DNA of 64,000 bases from Anaerostipes sp. MSJ-23 (GCF_018918155.1 NZ_JAHLPY010000002.1:186001-250000), one strand, 5' to 3'. Positions 35,640-45,164 are shown, numbered from the stretch's first letter. The notes: generated from the sequence alone by a model not told the origin. Numbers and translations: made by a program.

Positions 35640-37634
35640 ATGAAAGGTAATTGGAGAAAGCAGATCGTAATTAGCGCTTTGGCGATTACACTTGCGGCAG
35701 GAAATGCAGCTTCTGTATTTGCAAGTGCAGCACCGGATGGAAAGACAGATGCATCTGTTATGGCGGAGCAGATGGGACTTAGCAACCAATATAAGAGTTG
35801 GAAGAATGAATGGAATCGTGTAAAAAATGATTGGACACAGGTTTCTTTGACGCCTGGAAAAAATGCAACAGAATTAAATTTTGCCTGGTATACACCAAAG
35901 AAAACAACGCAAAGTAAGACAGATCAGATAGTAGAAGCAAAAGTAGCAAAAGTTTCCGAAGGGTCCGAAAATGGAAATGCTCCAAAGTTAATCATTGGTG
36001 AAGGACGCAACATGAAAAATGCAAAAGTCTATGAAGCCAAACAAACAGAGGTGGCTAATGAAACAGATACAAAAGGCGGTACTTATTATACGAATAAGGT
36101 AACGGCAGCAGGCTTAAAGGAAAATACGACATATTATTACAGCTATGATAATGGAAGTGGATATACAAAGCCAGCAGCTTACACAACAAAATCAGCAAAA
36201 AATTTCAGTTTTGTATTTGTAGGAGATCCACAGATTGGTTCCTCCAATGAATTAAAAGGTTCTGATTCTGAAGAATTTTATAATGCACAGTCGGATGCAG
36301 TTTGTAATGATGCTTTTAACTGGGCTTCCACATTAAATGCAGCAATGCAAAAGACTGGAAATAAAGCAAGTTTTGTTGTGTCCGCTGGTGACCAGATTCA
36401 GACAACAAAGAAAAAAGCACCAAACAAAGATGCTGCAAAGAGTGAGATTGAATATACAGGATATTTAAGTCCTGATATTTTAAAATCTCTTCCAGTTGCA
36501 ACAACTGTCGGAAATCATGACGCGGATAATCAAAATTATACCTACCATTTTAATCGTCCAAATGAAAGTAAACTTGGAGATAATGGAGTTACTGGCGGAG
36601 ATTATTATTTCAAATATGGGAATGCTCTGTTTCTTATGTTAAATACACAAAATTCCAATGTGGCAGAACATAAACAGTTTATAGAAGAAGCCGTTGCAAA
36701 AAATAAAGATTGCAAATGGAGAATTGTTACACTTCATCAGGATATTTATGGATCTGCAGAGCATTCGAATGAACCAGAAATTACGAATTTGAGATATCAG
36801 TTGACACCATATTTTGAAGCAAACCATATAGACGCAGTTTTGACAGGACATGATCATGCTTATTCACGCAGTAAAATGATGTTGCAAGATACACAGTCAG
36901 AGATTGCAAAAAATTATAGCAGCGATGAATTTAAAACACAATTAACAAAAGATATGGATGCAGGAGAAAATCCGGAAACAAGATATGAAGCACCTGCAAA
37001 TATCAAAAATAATACAACAGATAAAGGTGAACAAAAATATTTGTCTTACTTAAAGAGTGTTATGGATGATAAATATGTAGAGAAGGTAGAAAAGGGAGAC
37101 TCTGTTTTGAATCCAAAAGGAATTCTTTATATGACTGGTGGTTCTTCTTCTGGAAGTAAATATTATGATCTTGTACCAAGAAAACAAACCTATATTGCAG
37201 CACGTTGGCAGGAAGATATTCCAACATACTCTATTGTGGATGTAACAGACAAGACTTTAACAATCAATACTTATCGTACAGATAATGACCAGAAGATTGA
37301 TGATACATTTTCTATTGTAAAGAGCAGTGATTCAAAGAAAAATGACACAGTTGCACCAAAGAAAGTATCGATTTCTTTAAAATCTTCTGCAAAGAAGAAA
37401 GTTGTTGTAACAATTAAAAAAACAACGGAAAAAGTTTCTGGTTATGAAATTTTGTATGCTACAAATAATAAATTTGAAAAAGCAAAAAGAAAGAGCACAA
37501 CAAAAACAACTTATACATTGACATCCTTGAAATCCAAAACGAATTGTTATGTAAAAGTTCGCGCTTATAAAAATGTCCATGGTAAAAAACTGTATGGTTC
37601 TTACAGTAAAGTTATGAAAGTCACTGTGAAGTAA
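35640..37634 (+). CDS. Secreted calcineurin-like metallophosphoesterase with C-terminal Fn3 domain
   Basis: A 664-residue exported protein with a signal peptide (about residues 1-29), an N-terminal purple-acid-phosphatase-type beta domain (about 55-185), and a metallophosphoesterase domain with GDPQIG (near 194), SAGDQ (near 246), GNHDAD (near 290), a His in TLHQD and TGHDHAYSR (near 401). A fibronectin type III-like domain (about 575-664), very rich in Lys and Thr, ends it. It should hydrolyse phosphate esters outside the cell. The first motif reads GDPQ rather than the more usual GDxH, a variant found in this family. GGAGAAAG precedes the ATG. Confidence 0.85.
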   Translation: MKGNWRKQIVISALAITLAAGNAASVFASAAPDGKTDASVMAEQMGLSNQYKSWKNEWNRVKNDWTQVSLTPGKNATELNFAWYTPKKTTQSKTDQIVEAKVAKVSEGSENGNAPKLIIGEGRNMKNAKVYEAKQTEVANETDTKGGTYYTNKVTAAGLKENTTYYYSYDNGSGYTKPAAYTTKSAKNFSFVFVGDPQIGSSNELKGSDSEEFYNAQSDAVCNDAFNWASTLNAAMQKTGNKASFVVSAGDQIQTTKKKAPNKDAAKSEIEYTGYLSPDILKSLPVATTVGNHDADNQNYTYHFNRPNESKLGDNGVTGGDYYFKYGNALFLMLNTQNSNVAEHKQFIEEAVAKNKDCKWRIVTLHQDIYGSAEHSNEPEITNLRYQLTPYFEANHIDAVLTGHDHAYSRSKMMLQDTQSEIAKNYSSDEFKTQLTKDMDAGENPETRYEAPANIKNNTTDKGEQKYLSYLKSVMDDKYVEKVEKGDSVLNPKGILYMTGGSSSGSKYYDLVPRKQTYIAARWQEDIPTYSIVDVTDKTLTINTYRTDNDQKIDDTFSIVKSSDSKKNDTVAPKKVSISLKSSAKKKVVVTIKKTTEKVSGYEILYATNNKFEKAKRKSTTKTTYTLTSLKSKTNCYVKVRAYKNVHGKKLYGSYSKVMKVTVK

Positions 37635-38755
37635 TGAGAGCAAAACAGATCAAGGGAGGATGCCTGCTCATTGCAGGCATTCTTTTTCTTCTGTTGTTTT
37701 TTTCATTTCGTGGAATTGAAAAAACAAAACTGCTGGACACAGAAGGAAGGGTCTTTGAAAAGGCAGAGGTAACAAAGATTGTTTCAGATAATGTATCAAC
37801 AAGTGGAAGCGGAAAGCAGACGGTACAGTTAAAGCTGTTGTCAGGAAAACATAAGGGAAAAGAAGTGGAAGCAACAAGCTCTTCCAGTTATCTTTTTGGT
37901 GCCAAATGTAAAAAAGGAATGAAAGTTATTGCAATTGTCAACGAATCAAGAGGAGAGTTGGTTACATCTGTCTACAGCGTAAATCGTGGGCCAATGATTT
38001 GGCTTATGGTTGCACTCTTTGTAGTAATTGTTATTCTTGTTGGCGGGAAAAAAGGAATTTCTTCGATTCTTAGCTTGATTTTTACAATGCTTTGTATTTT
38101 CTTTCTTTTTCTTCCAATGATTTATAAAGGAATTTCGCCGATTTTAGCAGCTATTTTTGTTGTCATTTTTACAACGATTGTTACGATGTGTATGGTGGAT
38201 GGAATTACAAAGAAATCGATTGCAGCGATGGCAGGAACTATTATAGGGGTTGTTTTTGCAGGAGTTTTTGCTCTTGTTTTTGGAAGAGTTACTTCCATTA
38301 GTGGTTATAATGTATCAGATATAGAAAGTCTTGTTTATGTAGGTGAAATGACGGATATTCGGATTGGGGAACTGCTCTTTGCAGGTATTTTGATTGCGGC
38401 TCTTGGCGCTGTGATGGATGTTGGGATGTCGATCGCTTCTACGTTAAATGAATTAAAAGAACAAAATACAAAAATGACAGCGAAAGAATTGTTTCAGTCT
38501 GGCATGAATGTCGGACGTGATATGATGGGAACAATGACGAATACGCTAATTCTTGCCTTTACTGGAGGATCAATTAATACGTTAGTATTTATCTATGCCT
38601 ATCATTACGAATATCAGCAAGTCATTAATATGTATTCTGTTGGAATTGAAATCATGCAGGGGCTTTCTTCAAGCCTTGGAGTAATTCTTGCAGTGCCGTT
38701 TACATCATTAATTGCCGCAGTACTTCTTGGAGAAAAAAGCACAAAAATAAAATAA
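37634..38755 (+). CDS. YibE/F family membrane protein
   Basis: A 373-residue protein with an N-terminal membrane helix (about 8-25), an outer beta-rich domain (about 35-115) and six or seven C-terminal helices. The hydrophobic core with MWLMVALFVVIV-like and GGKKGISSILS segments is typical of YibE/F, whose function is unknown. Its ATG shares one base with the phosphoesterase stop (TAATG), so the genes are coupled. An 8-bp hairpin followed by a T-rich stretch lies within its first 20 codons. Confidence 0.82.
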   Translation: MRAKQIKGGCLLIAGILFLLLFFSFRGIEKTKLLDTEGRVFEKAEVTKIVSDNVSTSGSGKQTVQLKLLSGKHKGKEVEATSSSSYLFGAKCKKGMKVIAIVNESRGELVTSVYSVNRGPMIWLMVALFVVIVILVGGKKGISSILSLIFTMLCIFFLFLPMIYKGISPILAAIFVVIFTTIVTMCMVDGITKKSIAAMAGTIIGVVFAGVFALVFGRVTSISGYNVSDIESLVYVGEMTDIRIGELLFAGILIAALGAVMDVGMSIASTLNELKEQNTKMTAKELFQSGMNVGRDMMGTMTNTLILAFTGGSINTLVFIYAYHYEYQQVINMYSVGIEIMQGLSSSLGVILAVPFTSLIAAVLLGEKSTKIK

Positions 38756-38756
38756 C

Positions 38757-38795
38757 AGAAAAAAAGACTCCGCATAAAAACGAAGTCTTTTTTTA
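38757..38795 (+). terminator. Terminator after yibE/F
   Basis: AAAAAGACT pairs with AGTCTTTTT across a 14-base imperfect apical stem and loop, followed by seven T. It separates this operon from the convergent gene at 38820. Confidence 0.8.
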
Positions 38796-38819
38796 TGAAA
38801 GATAAAAAGGGAGAACTTT

Positions 38820-40766
38820 TTATTTTTTCTTTGTACTTAAAGTTTTATTTGCAGACCATGCAGAGTAAATAGTTTTATTTTTGCCATTTACTTTTACAGT
38901 CTTGTAGCTGCGAACTCTTACATAGTATTTTTTGTTCTTTGTAAGTTTCTTTAATGTAGTAGAAGTAGCTTTTGCATTTGCTTTTACTGTTTTAGCACCT
39001 TTGAAGGAGTTTGCTGTTGCGTACTGTACTTCATATCCTGTGATATCTGTTACTTTGCTCCAAGAAGCTTTCAGAGAAGATTTTGTTGCAGCACTTAATT
39101 TTACTGTTGTTTTGGAAGGAATAATGGTATAAGAGAGAGTCTTAGATCCACTATAGTTTCCTTTTAATGTAACTTTTACACTATAAACACCAGGTTTTTT
39201 GCTGTCTTTTGCATAAGAAACAGAATAATCTGCTGCTTTCAGAGTATTTCCAGCGCTATCTTTTACAGTAACGGCAGGTTTTTGATCTTTTTTATTGTAT
39301 GTCAAAGTTGTTTTCGCTAACTTAATGTTAGAAACTTTATTAATTACAACTGTTGATTCTTTTCCACAAACAGAGCATTTTTTAGAAGCGCTTCCATCTT
39401 TATCAGGAGTCGCTTTTACTGTTACAGCAGTTGTTTTATAATCATGAAGTTTTAAAGCATCCATAGCTGCTGTTAAGTGTTGCTGTGCTTCGTTAATGTT
39501 TCCAGAATAATAAGTTTTTGCTGCAAGAGCATCTTCAGCTTCTCCAAGTTCTAACTGGAAGTCTGCCCATTTATCTTTTTGACTGTCAGAATCGCATAAG
39601 TCATCGGTTGTCAGAGCTTTTGCTTTTGCAACTGTTGCTTTTAAATTATTAACTTCTGCAGTTGTTGCAAAGGTGTGTTTTGCAATGTTGGTTGTTTCTA
39701 CTTTTACATTGAATGTTGAATCTTCGTATCCAAGAGCATAAACGGTTAATGTCCAATATCCAGTACCATCATATCCTTTTGGTAACTGACAACGGATAGA
39801 ATCTGTTAAACCAAGCTGGATTCCCTTAGATTTATGCATCCAGTTATCAGCTGCAAATTTTGTTCCATAAGTTGCAACTGCTTTTTTGTAAGTGCTGTCT
39901 TTTCCATAATAAGTCCATTTGACAGCCTGCATCTTATCACCTAAAGCGCAGTAACCGTCACCTGTTAAATCCACACGGAGAAATTCACCATAAGATCCTT
40001 TACCATCTTTTACAGTTGCAGTAACATTTTCTGCTTTTTGTAATGCTTCTGTTGTACCAGAGTCTTTACCTGTCTGTCTTGCTCCGAAAGAGAAAGATCC
40101 ATCAGCATTTTTTGTGGCAATTTTTAATCCATTCGTATCTTTCGTTACGTTCGCTGTCAGAGAATATGATTTTAAGACACCTTCTGCAAATCCACCAACT
40201 AAAGTTCCAGCATTTTCAACAACACTATATTTTGCTTTGAACGCTGCGTAATCAGACGCCTTTACAGCAACTGGAACATATTTCAGGCCGTATATTTCAT
40301 AATAATCCATGTCATGAGTTTTACCAGCAGCATCTGTAATTGTACCATTATTAAAAGTAACTTCAGATCCGTCGGTTAATACAATAGTCTGTCTATCTTT
40401 CCAGTAAGAAACAGCGTACTGATTACCATCGGTAGTTTTGATGGTAGTATTACACTGGAAGCTTCCACGATGCAGTCCATGACTTTTTGTAGCTCTCGTG
40501 ACAGCATCATATCCGCCCTTGTCTAATTCATTATGTGAATCTGTAACATTAGAGGAGCCAGTATTTCCGGCTGCATAAACCTGTTCTGCTTTCCAATATT
40601 CATTCCATGTAAGTCCTGCATAGCAGTATACATAGTCATCACTCTGTTCTGCTGCTTTTACGATTCGTGGTGCATTGAAAATGCTGCCTGTGATTGGGCA
40701 GGATGTTAATACCATAGCACCTGTTAACGCAAAGGCAAATGCTTTACCAATTACTCTTTTTCGCAT
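38820..40766 (-). CDS. Large secreted protein with Tp47-like region, Ig-like and Fn3 domains
   Basis: A 648-residue exported protein with a signal peptide (about 1-38). Residues of about 45-370 contain YCYAGLTWNEYWKAEQVY and LRVDLTGDGYCALGD, which resemble the domains first seen in Treponema Tp47 (a penicillin-binding lipoprotein) that recur in Lachnospiraceae surface proteins; this is recalled similarity. A helical stretch (about 375-445), a short Cys-x-x-Cys segment (KKCSVCGKE), a bacterial Ig-like domain (about 470-550) and an Fn3-like domain (about 555-648) follow. There is no sortase motif. The role is probably surface binding or wall interaction. The Fn3 domain resembles that of the 35640 protein. 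Confidence 0.65.
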   Translation of the reverse strand: MRKRVIGKAFAFALTGAMVLTSCPITGSIFNAPRIVKAAEQSDDYVYCYAGLTWNEYWKAEQVYAAGNTGSSNVTDSHNELDKGGYDAVTRATKSHGLHRGSFQCNTTIKTTDGNQYAVSYWKDRQTIVLTDGSEVTFNNGTITDAAGKTHDMDYYEIYGLKYVPVAVKASDYAAFKAKYSVVENAGTLVGGFAEGVLKSYSLTANVTKDTNGLKIATKNADGSFSFGARQTGKDSGTTEALQKAENVTATVKDGKGSYGEFLRVDLTGDGYCALGDKMQAVKWTYYGKDSTYKKAVATYGTKFAADNWMHKSKGIQLGLTDSIRCQLPKGYDGTGYWTLTVYALGYEDSTFNVKVETTNIAKHTFATTAEVNNLKATVAKAKALTTDDLCDSDSQKDKWADFQLELGEAEDALAAKTYYSGNINEAQQHLTAAMDALKLHDYKTTAVTVKATPDKDGSASKKCSVCGKESTVVINKVSNIKLAKTTLTYNKKDQKPAVTVKDSAGNTLKAADYSVSYAKDSKKPGVYSVKVTLKGNYSGSKTLSYTIIPSKTTVKLSAATKSSLKASWSKVTDITGYEVQYATANSFKGAKTVKANAKATSTTLKKLTKNKKYYVRVRSYKTVKVNGKNKTIYSAWSANKTLSTKKK

Positions 40767-40830
40767 AGTATAATTCCTCCGTAAAATAATAATAGCTTGT
40801 AAAAAAGTTAGTACATTCTAACTAATGAAT

Positions 40831-40892
40831 ATGATAACATAGCTCAGTGACGTGTACAATGAAAGTTATTGATAAAAAATATCAATAACTTT
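40831..40892 (-). promoter_or_regulatory. Promoter of the Tp47-like gene with abutting 31-bp palindrome
   Basis: On the minus strand, TTGTAC (40859-40854) and TATCAT (40836-40831) are separated by 17 bases. Two bases further upstream begins a perfect palindrome with 13-bp arms (40862-40874 with 40880-40892) around five A. A smaller AGTTAG/CTAACT repeat lies in the leader (40806-40823). The long palindrome is placed like an activator or repressor site and lacks a T-tail. Confidence 0.55.
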
Positions 40893-40943
40893 ACAACAAA
40901 GTTAAAAATTGTAATTCTTCTTTTTATGAAAAAAACTTTCATT

Positions 40944-40949
40944 TATAAT
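40944..40949 (+). promoter_or_regulatory. Possible -10 box for the two-component operon
   Basis: A TATAAT lies 100 bases before the response regulator start, with only a poor -35 (TTTTTA). The AGGAGG ribosome site is at 41037-41043. Confidence 0.3.
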
Positions 40950-41048
40950 AAAGAGAGAGTAAAATGTAAGAATTCTGAAAGATTTATATAGAGAAAAAAT
41001 ACAGAAACGACTGATAGGATAAAAATAAGGAAAAGTTAGGAGGATATT

Positions 41049-41756
41049 ATGAATCAACCAAAAATTCTGGTGGTCGATGATGATAAGGAAATCGTCGGAG
41101 CAATCAAGAAACGTCTGGAGATGGAAGACTATGAGGTATTTGCAGCATATGATGGGTTGGAGGCAATGGATTTTTTGATGGAGAAGGAAATTCAACTTTT
41201 GATCATCGATGTTATGATGCCTAAAATGGACGGTTTGTCAGCAACAATGAAAATCAGAGAAAGTAAAAATATTCCGATTATTATTTTGTCCGCAAAAACG
41301 GAAGAGAGTGATAAAATTTTAGGCCTTTCTATGGGAGCTGATGATTATATAAGTAAGCCATTTCGTCCGGATGAACTTGTTGCAAGGGTAAAGTCTCAGT
41401 TAAGGCGGTACTTACAGCTTGGCAGCATGATAAAACAGGAAGAACATAAAAATCAGATCGTGAATGGAGGACTTATCCTGGATACAGATGGAAAGAGGAT
41501 TCTCGTCGACGGAGAACCAGTGAAACTAACAGCAACAGAGTATAAGATTCTTCATTTGCTAATGCGTAATCTGGGAAGAGTTTTTTCTGCGGATGAGATT
41601 TATGAGAGAGTTTGGGAAGAAGAAGCTTATGCAGTGGAAAATACAGTGATGGTTCATATCCGACGGATCCGAGAAAAAATAGAAATTGACACAAGAAATC
41701 CAAGATATTTAAAGGTGGTGTGGGGTATTGGATACAAAATGGAAAAAATGGCTTAA
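41049..41756 (+). CDS. OmpR/VanR-type response regulator
   Basis: A 235-residue regulator. The receiver domain has the acidic pair at residues 10-12, the phosphoacceptor D54 (IIDVMMPKMDG) and K103 (SKPF). A winged-helix DNA-binding domain follows (about 135-233) with RVFSADEIYERVW and the VHIRRIREKIE recognition region. It overlaps the sensor kinase gene by 29 bases. Targets are unknown, but the operon is divergent from the Tp47-like gene and upstream of a NagZ-like gene, so wall-related control is plausible. Confidence 0.93.
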   Translation: MNQPKILVVDDDKEIVGAIKKRLEMEDYEVFAAYDGLEAMDFLMEKEIQLLIIDVMMPKMDGLSATMKIRESKNIPIIILSAKTEESDKILGLSMGADDYISKPFRPDELVARVKSQLRRYLQLGSMIKQEEHKNQIVNGGLILDTDGKRILVDGEPVKLTATEYKILHLLMRNLGRVFSADEIYERVWEEEAYAVENTVMVHIRRIREKIEIDTRNPRYLKVVWGIGYKMEKMA

Positions 41757-43872
41757 TTTTATTGCAGTTTTTATTGTGATTATTATCATGTCTGTGACAG
41801 GAATTTATGGTGCGATAGAGTGTAATAAATTGGGAATGATTGATGGAACAGTTTCTTTGGATTCTCTGGAGGATAGTCGGGAGAGTCTCTTTTCAGATAC
41901 TGCATCGGCATTGATTTTTCAATGGGCATCAGAAAAACAGGGAGTTGCAAATAGTACTACATATAAAGGAATATTTGGGGAAAAAGAATTAAAAGAGATT
42001 CTTCGCGGTGCAGTTGTAGAAGCAAAATTAAAAATCAAACCGTATGGGAAAAAAATGAAAACGATTCAGGAAACTTATGGGGCAAAAAAGGCCGATTATC
42101 AGGGAGGAAAAATTACGGGTATTCGAATGGAAAGAGATACATCCCAAAAAGTAAAATCGGATGGAAGTTTTACAGATACACAGACAGAAGATGATGGGGG
42201 TGCAGAAGCTTTTTATCGTTTTTCTTCTATATATAGTGAGTCAGATCTTTCGGTGAATATTCCAGAGGAATTATTGATTAATAGTGATAAAAAGCAAAGG
42301 CTGGAAAATGGAACAATTACCGTAAAATTTACAAAACAATGTATAAGAAACATAGAAACATATTATAAGGAGCGTCAAAAAGAATTACAAAATATTATAA
42401 AAACGGCGATTGTTTTAGCAGGAATAGAATGTTTTGGATCAATATTACTAATCATTTTGTTTGCACTGCAGGAGAGACGTACTAGATTTTTTGCAGGGAT
42501 TGATCGAATCTGGTGGGAAGTGATAGCAATGCTTGTATGTTCTGTGATGATTGCTGGTGGTACGTTGTTTGCAGCTGTGTTTTACTTTAGCAGGCAGTAC
42601 AGCAGCAGCTCTGGGAATACAATTCAGACAAGTACAGTTGTTGAAACATTTATGATTATTTCTTTTATGGTGATTCCATGTATTGTGGCAATTTTTGCAG
42701 TTTGTGTGCAGACAACGGTATGGCGGATCAAACAGAAAAAGCTTTTGGATACAACATTATGTTTTGGATATTTTCGTAAATGGTATCGTTTATCAAAAGA
42801 GAGAAAAAGACTGGAATATGAGGCAATGTCTTTTTCAAAGCAACATGAAAAGGATAGAATAAAACAGTATCGAACGGTCAGAAAGATTTTGATTGTATTT
42901 ATATTTTTGAGTATTTGCGCAATACCATATTTCAGTTTCTTTGGTGTTGGGATGGCTATTCTTGGCGTGGCTGCCGTTCGTTGTCTTATTCGATATTCTG
43001 AGCAATATGCAAAAGAACAGAAAAACCTTTGTAAGCTGATCGATCAGATCGATCGGATTTCCAATGGAGAGCTGACAGCACAGGCAGATATTCCGAAAGG
43101 AACTATTTATTATGATTACAGCCAGAAACTTTCTAACATTGGAAATGGAATGGAAAAGGCGCTACAAGAGCAGATGCGTGGTGAAAAAATGAAAATTGAT
43201 CTGATTACGAATGTTTCTCATGATCTAAAAACACCGCTAACCTCTATTATCGGATATGTGGATCTTCTTGGAAAAGATGAAACATTATCACCAGAATCCA
43301 GAGATTATGTTCAGATTTTGAATAAGAAAACAGAGAGATTAAAAAATATTATTGCTGATCTATTTGAGCTTGCAAAAGCAACGAGTGGTGATATGAAAGT
43401 AAATTTGGAAGAAATGGATATGAGAAGATTGATGGAGCAAACACTTGCTGATATGGAGGATAAGATTCATCAGGCAGGTTTTATTATTCGATTTGAATGC
43501 CATGCAAAACAGACAAAATTTATGGGAGATGTCAATCGTATGTATCGTGTGGTACAAAATGTAATGGAAAATGCATTGAAGTATTCATTGAAAGGAACCC
43601 GTATTTTTGTTGATATTTATGAAGATCCAAAGAGTTTATGGATGGAAGTAGTGAATACGGCCTCCTATGAGATGAATTTTACAGAAGAAGAAATTATGGA
43701 GCGCTTTGCCCGTGCAGAAAAGTCAAGAACAAGCGAGGGAAATGGACTCGGGCTTTCAATTGCAGACAGTTTTACAAAAAATTGCGGAGGCAGTTTCAAA
43801 ATTTCGATTAAAGGGGATCAGTTTCGAGTGAAGATTATTTTTGATAAAATAAACAATGAAAAGAAAAGATGA
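41728..43872 (+). CDS. Membrane sensor histidine kinase (VanS-like)
   Basis: A 714-residue kinase starting at TTG within the regulator gene. An N-terminal membrane helix (about 6-27) and a helix near 220-245 bracket an outer sensing domain of about 190 residues. Further helices lie near 265-290, 305-330 and 385-415. The C-terminal half has the phosphoacceptor H in VSHDLKTPLTS near residue 498, the N-box NVMENALKYS, and GNGLGLSIADSF. There are more helices than in classic VanS, so it may sense at the membrane. The ligand is unknown. Confidence 0.9.
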   Translation: MDTKWKKWLNFIAVFIVIIIMSVTGIYGAIECNKLGMIDGTVSLDSLEDSRESLFSDTASALIFQWASEKQGVANSTTYKGIFGEKELKEILRGAVVEAKLKIKPYGKKMKTIQETYGAKKADYQGGKITGIRMERDTSQKVKSDGSFTDTQTEDDGGAEAFYRFSSIYSESDLSVNIPEELLINSDKKQRLENGTITVKFTKQCIRNIETYYKERQKELQNIIKTAIVLAGIECFGSILLIILFALQERRTRFFAGIDRIWWEVIAMLVCSVMIAGGTLFAAVFYFSRQYSSSSGNTIQTSTVVETFMIISFMVIPCIVAIFAVCVQTTVWRIKQKKLLDTTLCFGYFRKWYRLSKERKRLEYEAMSFSKQHEKDRIKQYRTVRKILIVFIFLSICAIPYFSFFGVGMAILGVAAVRCLIRYSEQYAKEQKNLCKLIDQIDRISNGELTAQADIPKGTIYYDYSQKLSNIGNGMEKALQEQMRGEKMKIDLITNVSHDLKTPLTSIIGYVDLLGKDETLSPESRDYVQILNKKTERLKNIIADLFELAKATSGDMKVNLEEMDMRRLMEQTLADMEDKIHQAGFIIRFECHAKQTKFMGDVNRMYRVVQNVMENALKYSLKGTRIFVDIYEDPKSLWMEVVNTASYEMNFTEEEIMERFARAEKSRTSEGNGLGLSIADSFTKNCGGSFKISIKGDQFRVKIIFDKINNEKKR

Positions 43873-43892
43873 TTCATAGAGAAGAACCTTCA

Positions 43893-43921
43893 TGGACACA
43901 ATTTTTTAAAAATGGTATACT
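43893..43921 (+). promoter_or_regulatory. Promoter for the NagZ-like lipoprotein gene
   Basis: TGGACA and TATACT are separated by exactly 17 bases, 32 bases before the start. The gene may therefore be transcribed apart from the kinase. Confidence 0.55.
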
Positions 43922-43952
43922 ATCCATAAAGTTTGGTTGAAAGGGTTGGAAC

Positions 43953-45158
43953 ATGAAGAGAAGATTATGGTGCCTGCTTCTTATTTTATCGATGGTTTTG
44001 ATGGTCGGATGTAATATTGATGGGAAGAAGCAGGAAACAACGAAAAAAACAGAGGATTTGGATGAAGCGACCTTAAGAGGGATGGCAAAAGATATTACAA
44101 AAGAAATGTCATTAAAGAATAAAATTGGGCAGTTATTTATGGTTTCTGTTTATTCTCTGGATGAGGGGGAGACGAAGGAACAGATTCGCGTGACAGAACA
44201 GATGAAGGCAACATTGAAAAAATATCCAGTTGGTGGGATTGTTATGTATTCTAAAAATATGAAGAATGCAAAACAGACAAAAAAAATGATTCAGGATTTT
44301 CAAAAAATTTCATATATTCCATTATTTATTGCAACAGATGAGGAAGGTGGAAGTGTAGCAAGAGTTTCTTCCAATAAAGAGATGGGGGTAATTCATTATC
44401 CAACAGCGAATGAAATTGGAAAGACTTACAGTAGTAAACAGATTACACAGATGGGGAAAAATCAGAGTCAGCAGTTAAAACGTCTAGGATTTAATATGAA
44501 TTTTGCTCCGGTTGCTGATGTATTAACGAATAAAAATAATACGGAGGTTGGAGATCGATGTTTTGGAAGTAATGCATCCGATGTAGCCGACATCATTTCT
44601 AATCTTGTAAAATCTATGCAAAAACAGCAGATTTCTGCAGTGTTAAAACATTTCCCTGGAAGTGGTGATACATGGGGGGATACGCATAGAGGGAAAACGG
44701 ATACAGATCAGACGATTCAACGCCTTCGAAAGAGAGATTTTAAACCTTTTAAATCTGGAATCAGTGCCGATGTGGATGCAGTCATGGTTTCTCACTTAAT
44801 GTTATGTAATGTAACCGATGAAAAAGAACCCTCAACATTAAGTAATAGAGTGGTCACTGATATTTTAAGAAATGAATTGGAATATGATCATTTGATCATT
44901 ACAGATGCCATGAATATGAGGGCCATTACAGATGATTATTCTTCGGCAGAAGCAACATTGAAGGCGCTAGAAGCGGGAGTGGATATGATTGTTATGCCTG
45001 AAAATCTAAAAAAATCTTATGAAGCTGTATGGAAAGCGGTAAAGAGTGGAAAAGTGAAAGAGTCGAGAATCAATGAATCGGTTGAAAGAGTAATTTATGT
45101 GAAATTAAAACGCGGGGAAATACCTCCGGATACAAAACTTTTAAAAGATAATCAGTAA
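43953..45158 (+). CDS. Family 3 glycoside hydrolase lipoprotein (NagZ-like beta-N-acetylglucosaminidase)
   Basis: A 401-residue protein with a lipoprotein signal peptide (lipobox MVGC, C20), so it is anchored on the outer membrane face. The GH3 barrel carries the NagZ signature KHFPGSGDTWGDTHRG near residues 231-246, which includes the acid/base histidine, and the nucleophile aspartate in ITDAMNM near 316. It should remove N-acetylglucosamine from wall fragments or glycans. It follows the two-component operon by 80 bases and has its own promoter and terminator. Confidence 0.9.
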   Translation: MKRRLWCLLLILSMVLMVGCNIDGKKQETTKKTEDLDEATLRGMAKDITKEMSLKNKIGQLFMVSVYSLDEGETKEQIRVTEQMKATLKKYPVGGIVMYSKNMKNAKQTKKMIQDFQKISYIPLFIATDEEGGSVARVSSNKEMGVIHYPTANEIGKTYSSKQITQMGKNQSQQLKRLGFNMNFAPVADVLTNKNNTEVGDRCFGSNASDVADIISNLVKSMQKQQISAVLKHFPGSGDTWGDTHRGKTDTDQTIQRLRKRDFKPFKSGISADVDAVMVSHLMLCNVTDEKEPSTLSNRVVTDILRNELEYDHLIITDAMNMRAITDDYSSAEATLKALEAGVDMIVMPENLKKSYEAVWKAVKSGKVKESRINESVERVIYVKLKRGEIPPDTKLLKDNQ

Positions 45159-45164
45159 AATGTG

